The position numbers were made by a program, and so were the translations under genes. From Begonia masoniana (taxonomy: Eukaryota > Streptophyta > Magnoliopsida > Cucurbitales > Begoniaceae), in NCBI GenBank assembly GCA_022432975.1, contig CM039516.1:36421599-36485598 (forward strand): DNA of 64,000 nucleotides, read 5' to 3'. The notes under the pieces are model-generated. The model made no database searches. It saw only the letters and a program-made list of their open reading frames with translations, and was not told the origin of the DNA. Positions 46,123 through 57,544 of the stretch are shown one piece after another (positions within the stretch are counted from its first letter, which is position 1; every line of letters begins with the position of its first letter).

Positions 46123-47161
46123 TTATAACACCTATTTTGGTGAGCTGTCACCTATATTAAACCAATATATCCTAGTCGCCAACACGTCTATTTATATGTG
46201 TATGTACATATGATTTACATGTTTACCATTGATGCATTGTTTTATATTATTGATATATATACATGTTTGGGAGGATGAATCCTCTTGATATTTTAGATGG
46301 TCTCGGTGTCAAAATATCAAGATGATATCCTAGTACACCTTCTTCTATGTGAAGGTTATCTTATTTGCACGGTTACAAAAATGGGTAATAGAGCGGTGAT
46401 GATGCGCTCCTTGGGTTTCAAATCCTAAAACCTGATCAGGGTATATTTATATATTGGTTTAGAGGTAGTGTCGTGCTAAGCTTGCTCGTCGGCTACCCAG
46501 GGTGACGTTGATGGATCTTCGGATCATCGTTGCTTTCATATTTCTTTATGCCTCATGAGGTATTGATGGATCTTTGGATCGCCACATTTCTATGCTAGTG
46601 CACCGGAGGGGTCTTTGTGTGTCCCTTCTTTTTCACTGAGGTGGTTTTTATGTGATAAGAACGATGATGGCGTATTTTTATATAGTCATCTATATACGCG
46701 ACAATGTTTGACTTATTACCCCATCAGTTACTTGTTGAGCTTGTTTCTTTAAAATGATAAAATAAGTTTTTATAGATCGATGTTTTGAAAACTGTTTTGA
46801 TATTTTATCATGTTTTGAACTAAAATGTAAAAGAAGTTTTACACATGCATTTATTATAACATTTTTACTGAGTTCGTCACTCATCCCAACAGACGCCCTC
46901 CCTTACAAGAAATAGCAAAGACAAAAAGTAGATGGGATTCGGTAGCAGCTTTTCTTTTATTTACTTGTTGAGAATTTAGATTCTCTGGTGAAGACTTATC
47001 TTTAATTGGACATGTAAAAGATTAACTAGGTATGGAAGGGAACCCTACTTATAAACCATGAATTTTCAACTTTCCAAGCGATATGCGGTTGTGAACCCCC
47101 ACTAGTATTGGTTGCACCCTCACACTAGATCATCTCATCCTTCACATGATGGGTTGTCACA
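46123..47161 (+). mobile_element. 3' part of the plus-strand LTR-like host
   Basis: No gene. Contains a ~56-bp duplicated segment ('TTGATGGATCTTCGGATC' near 46509 and a variant near 46565), the box TTTACTGAGTTCGTCACTCA near 46867 and ends ATGGGTTGTCACA at 47161, a plausible LTR terminus. No matching TSD was found. Confidence 0.5.
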
Positions 47162-47227
47162 GTAAGTTCAATGGAGCAAGTTTATTTTTCATTGTATGTG
47201 TCGACGACATACGGTCTGTTAATCACA

Positions 47228-47441
47228 ATATGAGAATACAGATATGTCAAGATTTCTCTCGAGGTATACTTAAGTTAGGTAATTACAATAGAGTAATATG
47301 AAAATAGTGTCTAAGAAATTTGTCATGCAAGATTAACCCTAATTGCTAAAGATGACAAAGTGGATGAAAATTGATGCATTTAGAATTCAAAAAAATTAAG
47401 GAAATGCACTATATTCCTTACCCATTGGCAGCAAGAAATGT
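47228..47441 (+). repeat. Duplicated ~240-bp segment, copy 1
   Basis: Matches 54948-55190 with many substitutions (shared 'TTTCTCTCGAGGTATACTTA', 'AGTGTCTAAGAAATTT'). It continues across the LTR insertion at 54690-54720. Confidence 0.82.
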
Positions 47442-49358
47442 TGTCACAACCCGAAACCCAACGGGCCGCGACTTACATAATCGTGTTCGTGTTCTTATTC
47501 TTGCCTCGTATAAATTTTTTTTTTCTTAAACATAAAGAGGAAACTACTCGAAGAAAACTTTACGAAAGCGATTAAGAATCATACATAAAACTTATATGGA
47601 ATCCCTTGAAAGCAATAAAAACATTAATAGAATTTGAAGAGTAAATTAGGAAAAGGGCATGCTCGGTTTTAAGGGAAAAGAAGAGGGGCAGAAGAGGAAA
47701 AGCAAGAGGGCCGATCGATCGGCCAAAACAGCCGATCATTCGCCCCCTTGTAAAACTGTAACACTCGAATAATTCCTATAACGTGCTTAGCCTTTAGATT
47801 TAAAGATTAGGAGAGTTTAAAATTAGTTTTAAAGTTATCATAGCAAGTCGTATTAGGAAGAAAAATTGGAGTGAAAATTAATAGAATAGTGTAGTTAGGA
47901 AATTTGTATTGTGTTGACATTTTGATAAAGGAAAATTAAGTGAAAGAAAAGTGACTAAAGGGAGGGTGTCACATGGGGAAATGAGGAAGAGAAAATAGTG
48001 TTGAAAAGTTGGAAATTCAAAAGACAAAAGTGATGGTTGAAAAGTCAAAAAGAAAATAATGAACTAATACGAATTTAATGAGAAAAAAAAAGTGTATAAA
48101 GGAGTTTTGGGAGGAAATTCACATTGAGTTAATAGAAATTAAGTGGGGTTTCCTTTGTAATTTTAAAACTTGGTGGGAAAAGTGAGAAAAGTGAATTTTA
48201 TAAAAAATGGTAAAGTTAAGTGTTAAATGGCAAAATCCATTTTCTTCCTCCTTTCTCCCTAGTGAAGACCAGCAGCCATAGCTAGGTTTCTCCTCCCCAT
48301 TTCATCAAAGTTTGCAAGGTTTTTAAGGTAACTTTGAATGGGTTTTGATGATAATACATTTAGGTGAGGGTTATTGATGTTTTTATGGTGTTTTGTGAGG
48401 TTTTTGGAAGGGTTTTGGAAATGGAAGGTCTGAAAATTCTCATTCCTTTGTTTATTTTCTTGCCAATTTGGTTGTTTAAATCTTGTATAGAATGATTTAG
48501 GTTATTTTTAGGGATAGATTAGAGTTTTGGTGTGAATTTGTGAAAAATCAGTTTTTGGAACATTGATGGCCGAATCTGTTTTTGGGATTTTGAGTTGGCC
48601 ATGATGTTTGGATGGTTAATTTGTTTGTTTCTTCCGGATTGGGGTGACACGTCGAAATCCGTTGAAAAACGAATAAGTTATGGCCGTTTGAAGTTGGACG
48701 CCAAAAATTTAAAAAAATCGGGTTTAGGGTTTCAATTGTAGATTTATTAAGTTTTGCTAGTTTTGGTTGTTAATTTTGGTTAGATAATTCTTTAGAATGT
48801 CCTTAGAATGTGTAGCACCCGGTTCTATTAAACCAATTTTTATTCCGTTATTTAATAGTAAGCATGTTGTGGAGAAAATTGAGGAAAGTATTAATTAGGT
48901 TAATGAGTGACTAAGTAAGGGCATAGTGGTAAATTGAGAACTTATAATGGATAACCTATTTAAGGAAAGAGGCTTTGTGATTAAATGCACTGTAGCCGCC
49001 ACTCTTCCCTACTCTCCTCTCTCGGTATTCAGCTCAAGCAGCAGAGCTCTCAAGGCGATTCTTTCATCAAATTTTCTCCAAACTAGGTGAGTTCTATTTC
49101 GATTCCTTGCTGCATTGGTAACTATCGATGATTGGGGGAGTGGATGAATGTGAGTTTCGAGAATGCTGTGAGCGAACTAGTTCGGGTTTTGTGGTAATCG
49201 GAGATGTATAACGAACTAAGCTCTTAAACTAGTTTCCTTAGGGTTCTGGATAGTGTAGAATGAGGTTTAGTAAAATCTAATCGATAATCTGTCCATGGTT
49301 TTAGGTTGAGTAAGCTCCCAAAGTAGTTTGCAACACCGAGCATTTCCAGGAGAGCCAG

Positions 49359-49849
49359 GTAAGTGAAGTATGCATGTGCCTTCGGGCCTACATCACAAAA
49401 CAGTAGGATTATGTATCGTGTGAATGAGTTTGTATGTCATGCATCATGTTTTCTTTTGAAAAATTACGAAAATGAATTTCCATGTAAGGAATGGTAAGGC
49501 GTGAGCTGAATATGACAGACAAACTATTAAGGGAACTAATCCACCCCTTAACTTATGAAGGGATTTATAACATTGGGAGGATTGATCTCACTCCCAAGGG
49601 AACTGAAGGATCAGATCAGCTATTAAGGGAATTCATCTGCCCCTTAATCGAGTAGAAGATGTATAACATTGGGAGGATTGATCCCACTCCCAAAGGAACC
49701 GAGGGATCAGATCAATTTATGAATGAATGTGAATGCAACTGAGATGAGAAAGTAGAAATTGCATGTTTAGGAATTTATGTTTCAGCATTTCATTTCATTA
49801 CTGCTTTACTTACTTAGCATTAGGCTAATAGATAAGTTTTGTGATGTAG
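49359..49849 (+). other. Intron-like LTR module (innermost solo LTR)
   Basis: GCCAG/GTAAGTGAA at 49359, 'GTGCCTTCGGGCCTACATCA' at 49376, two ~95-bp repeats, CTTAGCATTAGGCTAATAG at 49813 and GTGATGTAG/GTG at 49849. The cleanest example in the window. Confidence 0.55.
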
Positions 49850-50229
49850 GTGTTGAGGATACTGTAGGTGATTTTTCTGAGTGCATAGATGAATAGATGA
49901 GGTTGGAGGAGTACATTCATGTTTCGGCCTGGTAAACTGATGAAGCGGATTAACTGGTGTCAGTGGATGGAAAAGTTTAGTGAACCATGATTCAATTTGA
50001 GTATGTCGAGAGTTCTTATGAAAATGGTAGTTTTAATGTTTTCAAATACATTTGAGACCTTTCTGATATTAATACTCTGTTGGCTTTAAAAGTAGTTTCT
50101 ACCAAATTCTAGAGTAATATACGGATTTAAGTAGTTTTGAATGTTCTTTTGCAAATGCTCAAATTCTTTTGGTAGTCAGAGCTTTCCCTGTATAGAGAGA
50201 AAATGCTCGATGAGCTGCTATATAAAGTT

Positions 50230-50580
50230 GTTGTTCTGTTGACTATCGGAAGATGTCTTTAGTAAATCCATCGGATGATGTCTTCAGTAAAGCCATCGGA
50301 TGATGTCTTCAGTAAAGCCATCGGAAGATGTCTTCAGTGGAAGCCATCGGAAGATATAAGTAGAAAATTTGTCGTTTTTAACCGGATGATGTCGAGTATT
50401 TTATCCATCGGATGATGTCGAGTATTTTATCTACTGGAAGATGTGAGTAAGTATAGTTGTCGTTTTGCGATCGGCTGAAGTTGGAAAAGTGATTCTTCCG
50501 ACTGACGTCATCGGTGGAAGTCCTCCGTTTTGTTTCTGCCCATTTTCGTTGACTCTGATCAGCGGATGATGTGATTGACT
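50230..50580 (+). repeat. CATCGGATGATG array with TGACGTCA
   Basis: Repeats of 'CCATCGGATGATGTCTTCAG' and 'CATCGGATGATGTCGAG', ending with CTGACGTCATCGGTGG near 50493. Same vocabulary as 3990-4430 and 14210-14640. Confidence 0.8.
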
Positions 50581-50964
50581 TTTATGATTTTCAAGCATTT
50601 CATACTTAAGCTTTCATTTCTTCTGGCCGAATTATTTCTCAATATTTTAACCGATTCTTTTAAAATTGTTTTATAGTTTGTTTAACTCTATTTTCGTTCA
50701 AAAAAAAATATTTCCGCTGCTAGTTTTAAAGTTTTGAGGCTTTAGCAAATGTCAAAATTTTGACTTTTGAGCTAAGTTTTTTTTTTTTTTTTTTAGAAAT
50801 TAGTCAAATTTTTCTTAGTCCTGTTCTGTGTTATGTGTAACGAACTGAGTTTAGAAAACTCGGGGCGTTACAGAATGCTTCTAAATTATTTCCCTTAATG
50901 TGCTAAGTTGACGAGCGAGCTTTTAGCCTAGTTGAAGTAAGCTAATACGTGCAGGGGAAACCAG

Positions 50965-51747
50965 GTAAGTAGCGGATGTGTGTGATTTTGCCTTTGGGCC
51001 TACACCATGGAACGGTAGGGAATTGTTTGCTTGGTTGTTTTGTTTTGTCTTGTGTTGAGCATTGTATGTGACATGCATCATTGTTTTTAAACTACGAAAT
51101 ACGTGTTTTGAGCATCGTTTGAAAACTGTGAGTGTGAAATGTAAAGATAAAAAGATATGTGAGGCAATGTGACCTTTTGTGGAGTTGCCTCGTCGCGAAT
51201 AGTGCCTGAAAGAGTGGAAGTTCGGGAGGGTTCCACAAAAGATGTGTGGTGGTCTCTTATGGAGTAGCCTCGTCGCGAATTAGTGTCTGAAAGAATGACA
51301 ATTTGGGAGGTTATCAAAAAAGATGCACGGTGTTTTCTTGTGAGTCACCTCGTCGCGAGCTAGTGCCTGAAAGAATGGCAATTTGGGAGGTGTCTACAAG
51401 AGAGTCACAGTTGAAAGTATGTAAGTTGTCGTGATTATGAACGAGGTTCATTGATCGACGTGTGAGAAGATCGTGTATGGCCGTCCCGTGTGTGAACACG
51501 ATGTGTGGCTCGGATCTGGCTCTGCGGGGTCAACGCGTGACCATTCTGATTGGATAGGTATCCACTTGACTCACATGTGGAAGTGGAAGAGTAACGAAAT
51601 GAAAACGAGATGAACACAACCGAGAGTTAGAAACCACATGTGTTAGGGTTGTGTGGGAGGGTGTGGGTGTGGTGTGCATTGTGTTTTTGTATGCATTGTT
51701 CCCTACTTGCTAAGCATTAGGCTTACGTTTTGTGTTCTGTGGTGTAG
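50965..51747 (+). other. Intron-like LTR module (middle solo LTR)
   Basis: ACCAG/GTAAGTAGC at 50965, 'GCCTTTGGGCCTACACCA' at 50990, three 80-bp repeats (51180-51410), CTAAGCATTAGGCTTACG at 51710 and GGTGTAG/GTGG at 51747. Confidence 0.53.
51180..51410 (+). repeat. Three 80-bp tandem repeats
   Basis: 'CCTCGTCGCGA' recurs at 51188, 51268 and 51348. Homologous in part to the 69-bp units at 42540-44872, giving a low-copy relative of that array. Confidence 0.87.
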
Positions 51748-52227
51748 GTGGCGATATTGTAGCAGGTGAGCTAGTTGAGGGAGCCCAGGACTAGGGAGCA
51801 GTCGGCGACGCACGGGGCATGCCGGTGCAGGTATTTGTCGGGGCGTCTCGACCATGGTCTTTGGGAAGAGGTGTGGGATTTTGGTAGCTTTGTTAGGGTT
51901 TTATTGCTTGTGTAAATGACGAGAGATGTTTACTATTTTGATTGGTACTTTGGAAATGGTTGTCTAGATATTTGTTTTAATGTTTTAGGGTTTATAAAAA
52001 TTAGATGTTATGCTGCTCAATTTTTCGTAAAGTAAATAACGTTCGTTTTAAACTATTTTCACGTTTTTGCTAAGGTTCTAGAGTCGGGTTTTCGGAGTTT
52101 TTACGTTTCGGGAAGTGGGATATGTTATGGAAGGTTTTGAGTGAGTTTAAGTGTTTTGTGTAGGGTGAAATTGATGGAAATTGGAGTATGATTTGATGAA
52201 TTGATAAGGGGGATGAAAAAGGGGGTA

Positions 52228-52734
52228 GCCGATCGATCGGCGCAGAGCGCGATCGATCGGCATGTTCTCTGGTTTCAGAGAACAAGGCAGCAAGGTAGTT
52301 GTTTTGTTCATCTGGCGATGGTGCAACCCGAAAGGTTGCCGATCGATCGGCAATGTATAGTGTCTCGGTATTTGTTTTTTTAAATTTTAATTTTTAAAAA
52401 TGTTTTAACCCGATCTTTTTCAACATATTTTAAACGTATTTTACGCACGTTTTCCAACAAATTTAGAAGGTTCGAAAAACCAAAAATCGAGTCAAATTTT
52501 TATCAAAAATTATTATAAATTACGTTTAAACGCGGGGTTGGTTAGCAAAGTAGCGCACCGAGCCAGGGCGGGTTCGGGGGATTTACAAAAACTTTACAGC
52601 CGATCGATCGGCAGATTGAGCCGATCGATCGCCCTAAAAAAAAAACACAGCCGATCGATCGGCACCCTCTCTGTTTCTTCATTTTTGCCAAACAGTATCA
52701 GCCGATCTATCGCCCCTCTGGCCGATCGATCGGC
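52228..52734. repeat. GCCGATCGATCGGC palindrome cluster
   Basis: Perfect 14-bp palindromes at 52228-52241, 52338-52351, 52599-52612, 52650-52663 and 52721-52734, with near-copies at 52248, 52620 and 52701. A 16-bp version lies across the insertion at 47709-47724. The first two perfect copies belong to the middle solo LTR; the others belong to the outer solo LTR. Confidence 0.93.
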
Positions 52735-53191
52735 TACCCCTCTAGAAACACACTCCTGTAATTTTCTTTCAAACACTTATACAAACAACAAAATAACTCA
52801 TAACTTCCCCTAATTTCTTCAACCAAAACTCAATTAAAACCATTCAAACGAGAAGTTTTAAATCCCTAAACCATCCATCGATGAAAATCATAGAAGAACA
52901 AAACATTTAGACCGTAGCGGAAGACAAAACGGGTAAAAATCTCTTAGCCATAAATCCATCTTAAAATCAAAAAAAGGAAAACCGTAACCATCCTAGTATT
53001 TGCCATCACATGAAAATCCTAAGAAAATCCCTTTTTACCTATTTTCCATAACGTAAATTTTTATCAAAACTTGCTAGGAGCACCACGGGTCAAATCGCCA
53101 CCCAGCCACAAAATCCCACCATAAGTACCATCCAGCAACCCGACTTAGACTTCGTCGTTAGGTTTGAGGTCCTCACCGTCAAATTCGTCAC

Positions 53192-53842
53192 CTACATCAA
53201 AAGGTTTAAACTATAAGCCTAATACTTAGTAAGGAATGTAAACATATATGTGAATGACCATGTATGCATGAATCGTAAAATCATGTTCATAATCTTATTT
53301 CATATTCCACTTGTCTTGGGTTAAGGGGGCACGAGGAAGTGGCAAGGGAATCGTGATCGTGGTCCTCTCGGACAATAACCGTAACGACCAATCCAGCCCA
53401 CACAGTAGTAGGATCTGTGAACCGACCGTGCAGTGTCAACCCGGCCCCCACCAGCGGGAGGATCCACGAGTCTTCCTGCCAGTCCGGCCCCCACCAGCGG
53501 GAGGATCCGCGAACCGTACACATAATCTCAAGAATAAAAAAAATCATGGCCAATTAACCTCGTCCCACGCCTAACCATTTACATACATTTCATAGTCTTA
53601 TCTTATTAACTCAAATCATATGCATAAAATGTTTTCGTGTGCTTTTAGAGAAAACCATGATGCATGAACGTGAATGTACATAGAGACGTAAGGACATTAT
53701 ACAATAAGAAACAAGTCATCCAACATTCATCATATCATAATCCCGACAAGCCATATTCATCAAACAAACATAAATGCTAAACTCTTAGTACCCTCATGAT
53801 GTAGGGCCCTAACGGCCGACATCCTAACACACTCACTTACCT
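53192..53842 (-). other. Intron-like LTR module (outer solo LTR)
   Basis: Minus strand: CCCAGGTAAGTGAG (rc of 53833-53846), 'AGGGCCCTACATCAT' (rc of 53796-53810), two ~46-bp repeats with 'CCCCCACCAGCGGGAGGATC' (plus strand, 53443 and 53489), CTAAGTATTAGGCTTATAG and GATGTAG/GTGAC at 53192. Confidence 0.5.
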
Positions 53843-54947
53843 GGGCTCTTTTAGCAACGTCGTGCCTTCACTTTATGCCCTTTTCACCTAAGACATTTCA
53901 TATCTCGATATTAAATTTAATCCTAAATAATCTAAATTCGAAACTAGCAAAATCCTAGCTAAGGAAGTTTCTTAAATCTCCAATTTCTCTCTTTCGGGCA
54001 TTTTAACGAACACCTAGTGTGCATAGCTTAATTTCACTTACAACAATGGCATTTAAACCTTCTAACTACCAAAATTAAACCAACATCCATTATTTCTCAA
54101 CCTAATTACTATCAACAATTTTCATAGTTCCTCCATTAATACTAATTAATACACGAAATCTAACAACATCCAACATAACTTCAAAATTTCACGGTTCTAA
54201 CACTACAACCCTAGTTAGTATAAATCCCTAAATCGAAATCTCAACTATTAAATCATCTAGAACTTACCTAGGGTTTGAATCTTGAAGAACCCAGAAGAAT
54301 GAATCGACTAGGAGAAGAACCGTGGCCGGAGGAGGGAAAAAGAGTCGATGGGAAGGGAGATCATAGGGGAAGAGAGGAGAGTCGGCTGGGAGGAAAGGAA
54401 ACATGGGGAAAGAAAAGAGATTTTAGGTTTTTAATAAATTTTGGCAAGCAAAATTACATTATTGCCCCTTATAATAAACCTTTACTTAATTTCACTAATT
54501 TATCCTATGATTTGATTTTCTTCAAAATAATCTCAAACCACTAAAATCATTCATAAATCCATAGGGTTCCAATAAAACTTCCTATTCGCGAAACGAGCCT
54601 AAATTACTAATTTACGGAATAAAACACTATACGACAAAAAATCGGAGGTCAAGAAACAAATTCCATAACCCAAAAAATCGGGTGTTACAAATGTAATGTA
54701 TATTTAGGATATGTAGAGATGACAAATGAGCTGGCCGAGCTAAGCTGAGCCGAGCCTGAAAAAATATAGCTCACCAATGCTAGCGAGTTAAACAAGCTAA
54801 GCCTAATGAGCCCAACTTATCAAACCTCACGAGCCGAGCTAAAAAAAAAAATTTAGGGTAAAAAAAAATTTTAACCCAAACTGACTTGTGAGCCAATGTT
54901 AAACGAGTTGAGCTAAGCTGGCTAAACGAGCCTAACAATCCTTAACG

Positions 54948-55190
54948 ATATGAGAATACAAATATGTCTAGATTTCTCTCGAGGTATACTTAGGTTAGGT
55001 TATCAAAAAAGAGTAATATCAAATAGTGTCTAAGAAATTTTTTATGCAAGATTAACATTTATTGCTATAGATGACAAAGTGGAGGAAAAAATTGATCCAT
55101 TTAAAATTCAATAAAATTAAGGGAATGCAATAGATTCCTTATGCGTTGGCAGTAGGAAATGTAATGTATATTTTTTGTATGTAAAGATGA
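54948..55190 (+). repeat. Duplicated ~240-bp segment, copy 2
   Basis: Second copy of 47228-47441 plus 54690-54720, including 'GGAAATGTAATGTATATT' just before the next 'GAGATGACAAA'-like block. Unit length without the LTR is roughly 470 bp. Confidence 0.82.
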
Positions 55191-55800
55191 AAAACAAGCC
55201 GGACGAGCTAAGCCTGAAAATATATGACTCATCGAACCTAGCGAGTTAAACAACCTGATCTTAACGAGCGTAATGAGCAAAACCTAATGACCCGGACTAA
55301 AAAAAAAAATTTTAAGCCGAGCTGAATCGCGAGCCAATGTTAAATGATCTGAGCTGAGCCGGCTAAACAAGTCTAACAAGCCTTAACAAGCCTAGCCTAA
55401 CAAACAAAACATACCTAAATGTAATGAATATTACTAAAAATATTTAATTATTAAAATTATAACAATTATTTATCATTATAATGTCAAAATATAATAGTTA
55501 ATTATTTGGTTAATAAAATTGTTTTATTAATATATAAATAACATGTATTTATGAAAAAAATTATTTGAGATAATCTAATCAAAGTATCACACGAATATCA
55601 TTACAAATATTTGACAAATGCATCATTACAAATTATACACATATTAACTAGGTTGACACTTATTTTATTCCTAGACATTTTCAATTAAGGTGACAAACGA
55701 GCTGACCTAGCTGAGTAGAAAAAAGTCTGGCTCACGAGTCTAATGAGTTAAACGAGTCAAATCCAATGTGCTAGTGAGTCCAACAAGCTGAGTCTAACGA

Positions 55801-56804
55801 TAAGGTCAGCAGGATCAGACCGAGGACCGAGGACCGAGAATTAGACCGGACCACCGGTTTCGGTCTTAAAAATAAAATTCTCATGGGAAATGATCTGGTT
55901 TTCGGTCCAAATCTAAAATTTCATAAAATCCCAAACTGGACCGAAACTTTAATTCAATAGCGTTTAAGGCTCGGCTGAAGGGGGAAGAGGGTTCAGAGTT
56001 TCAGTATTCTACAAATCTGAAATCCCTAACCTTCAACTTCTTTCTCCCCTCCCGAGTCCCAAGTCCCATCGTCCGTCGCCCATCAGCCATCAGCCTCCTC
56101 AACTCTCAGCCCGTGCTCTTTGGCCTCTGCTGCTCGCCTCACTCCTAAGACTCAACTTTGCGCTGCCTCACGCACGTGCAGGAGTCCTCGGTTCTCCTCA
56201 GCAAGAAACTACTCGCGGCAAAAACTAAGGTTTCTCAGCATGCTAACGCCCTCTAAAGAACTTAATTTTGATTAGTATTTTTATGTCTACCAACAATTCC
56301 CATGTGAATCTGATACAAAGTAGATAGATAAATCAAAGGGAATGATATTTTTCTAATAATCCAGACCTTGACCTATTAATTACTCAAAGTACTTTATGAA
56401 TAATGCACGTTTATTTACTTATACATCCAAGAAATAAATGGAGGACGCCAATGTTCTAAAATAAAGTGGCCATGGGACCCTGAAATACTCTTTTCCCATT
56501 GGTTTTATACATTTTTCTTAAAAAAAAATTGTATCAAGAGAAATTTGGCAATGCCGGAAGGCCATTTTCAGTTGACTTATCAGAAATTTATCTTGCTCAT
56601 TGAACATAGAAGCATTTGTATCATAAATATTGTATTGATATTTTTTTTACTGTAAAAAAAAATTGGTGGGAGAAACCGGGACCGAACTGAGACCGGACCA
56701 AAATTTTCGGTCCGGTTCTGGGATTCAAGAAAAAAATCTCGAATCCTTCGGTCCTGTCCGATTTCGGCTCGGAACCGAACTGCACCAGACCATGCTCACC
56801 CCTA
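55801..56804. mobile_element. Nested hAT-type non-autonomous element, TSD TCTAACGA
   Basis: A perfect 8-bp TSD TCTAACGA (55793-55800 and 56805-56812) flanks imperfect terminal inverted repeats: TAAGGTCAGCAGGATC at the left, TAGGGGTGAGCATGG (complement) at the right. Subterminal 'GGACCGA' and 'CGGTCC' words are frequent on both sides. No transposase frame is seen; 56030-56230 is CT-rich without recognisable coding. Confidence 0.88.
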
Positions 56805-56935
56805 TCTAACGAGCCAGCTCAAAAAAAATTTCAATTTGAGGCGGCTTGCAAGCCAAAGTTAAACAAGTCGAGCCTGCTATAGTACCGAGCGGACCAAGCG
56901 GGCGGACCAAACAGTCTGCTCATTTGTCATCTCTA

Positions 56936-57120
56936 AAGGTATGTACGCGTTAAAATATTGCATACATAGTTAATTTTTTGGCAGATAATTCAGAAAAATT
57001 AGATTGAATCATTTAATTACAATTAAAATGGTTATAAGCTACTTATAGAGAGCAAATCTTATATCCTCACATATAGAAAATCAAATCCTCAGGAGATCAT
57101 TAGGTATTGTGATTTTGATT
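56936..57120. other. AT-rich intergenic stretch
   Basis: No feature recognised between the hAT-like element and the copia remnant. Confidence 0.5.
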
Positions 57121-57544
57121 TTGAAATGTCAAGACACTCAAAAATCAATATTAGGATAGTTGGAGTTGTTTTGAGGAAAAGTATGAAGTGAGCACTTCTA
57201 TTCCAACAACGACAGCAAAATTTGCATTATGAGACATCTAATAATGCAATATAGCCATGAAATTTTGCCACTTGAATTTAGAATTTGAAAAGAAATGAAA
57301 GAACATTATGGTTACAATAAGTCAATAGTCTATATTTGGATGTCAACAGGAACTCGACTAAATCAAAACATAAAGACATCAAGTTCATGGGTTTTTATAC
57401 AAAGAGTTCGGAGTAATTATTTGTCTACTAATCATATTAATACAAACTCTATGATTGTGGATCTTCTATTAAAGCTTTACCACCGAGGATCTTTCATGTG
57501 CACAAGCTCATATGATGTTATATTAGTTGATGATATATTTATTT
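57121..57544 (+). pseudogene. Ty1/copia pol remnant (RNase H C-terminal region)
   Basis: Frames alternate, but the signature order is clear: NRNSTKSKHKDIKF near 57340-57385, then STNHINTNSMIVDLLLK near 57424-57475, then KALPPRIFHVH in the next frame near 57470-57505. These match the conserved end of copia RNase H (SKHIDIK...TNSMIADPLTKGLPP-type). At least two frameshifts are present. The solo LTR at 57545 inserted just after it. Confidence 0.8.

Larger units (their letters stand above)
48811..50872 (+). mobile_element. Innermost nested solo LTR, TSD GAATG
   Basis: TGTAGCACCCGGTTC...CGGGGCGTTACA, 2,062 bp, with TSD GAATG at 48806-48810 and 50873-50877. Similar in layout to the LTRs of the Tekay-like element (13890-23048): TATTTAAG promoter near 48957, AGGTGAGT donor-like site near 49086, two ~95-bp repeats (49538-49720) and a CATCGGATGATG/TGACGTCATCGG array (50230-50580). 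Confidence 0.95.
47757..52587 (+). mobile_element. Middle nested solo LTR, TSD AAAAC
   Basis: TGTAACACTCGAATAATTCC...GGGGGATTTACA, with TSD AAAAC at 47752-47756 and 52588-52592. Related to the giant solo LTR at 40511 (shared 'TTAGCAAAGTAGCGC' 3' end and 'CCTCGTCGCGAA' repeats). Net length about 2.8 kb. Confidence 0.94.
47442..54689 (-). mobile_element. Outermost of three nested solo LTRs, TSD AATGT
   Basis: Plus-strand TGTCACAACCCGAAACCC...ATCGGGTGTTACA, with TSD AATGT at 47437-47441 and 54690-54694. Net of nested elements it is about 2.4 kb. Its ends resemble the LTR at 2278-4616. Contains GCCGATCGATCGGC motifs on both sides of the nested insertion and the module at 53192-53842. A CCTAG-rich leader (rc) lies near 54260-54420. 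Confidence 0.94.
54714..56935. mobile_element. hAT-like element with internal repeats and a nested hAT-like element
   Basis: The outer ends form a perfect 18-bp inverted repeat, TAGAGATGACAAATGAGC at 54714 and its complement at 56918-56935. Flanking 8-mers AGGATATG and AAGGTATG agree at six of eight positions, a decayed TSD candidate. The interior is made of 'GAGCCGAGCTGAGC' words in at least three diverged blocks (54714, 55185, 55690), partly because the host segment was duplicated. No transposase is visible. Confidence 0.65.

Noticed and set aside
46124..47161. A separate solo LTR starting at the TATAACACC of 46124
   Set aside because: The end at 47161 is LTR-like, but the flanks (TGTTT and GTAAG) do not match as a TSD. 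It fits better as the 3' part of the older host LTR.
52201..52813. Short open frames over the GATCGATC-rich region
   Set aside because: The palindromic repeats generate similar peptides on both strands; they sit in LTR sequence.
54275..54544. 89-codon open frame beginning near a purine-rich leader
   Set aside because: It falls in the promoter leader of the outer solo LTR read on the opposite strand, with no recognisable domain.
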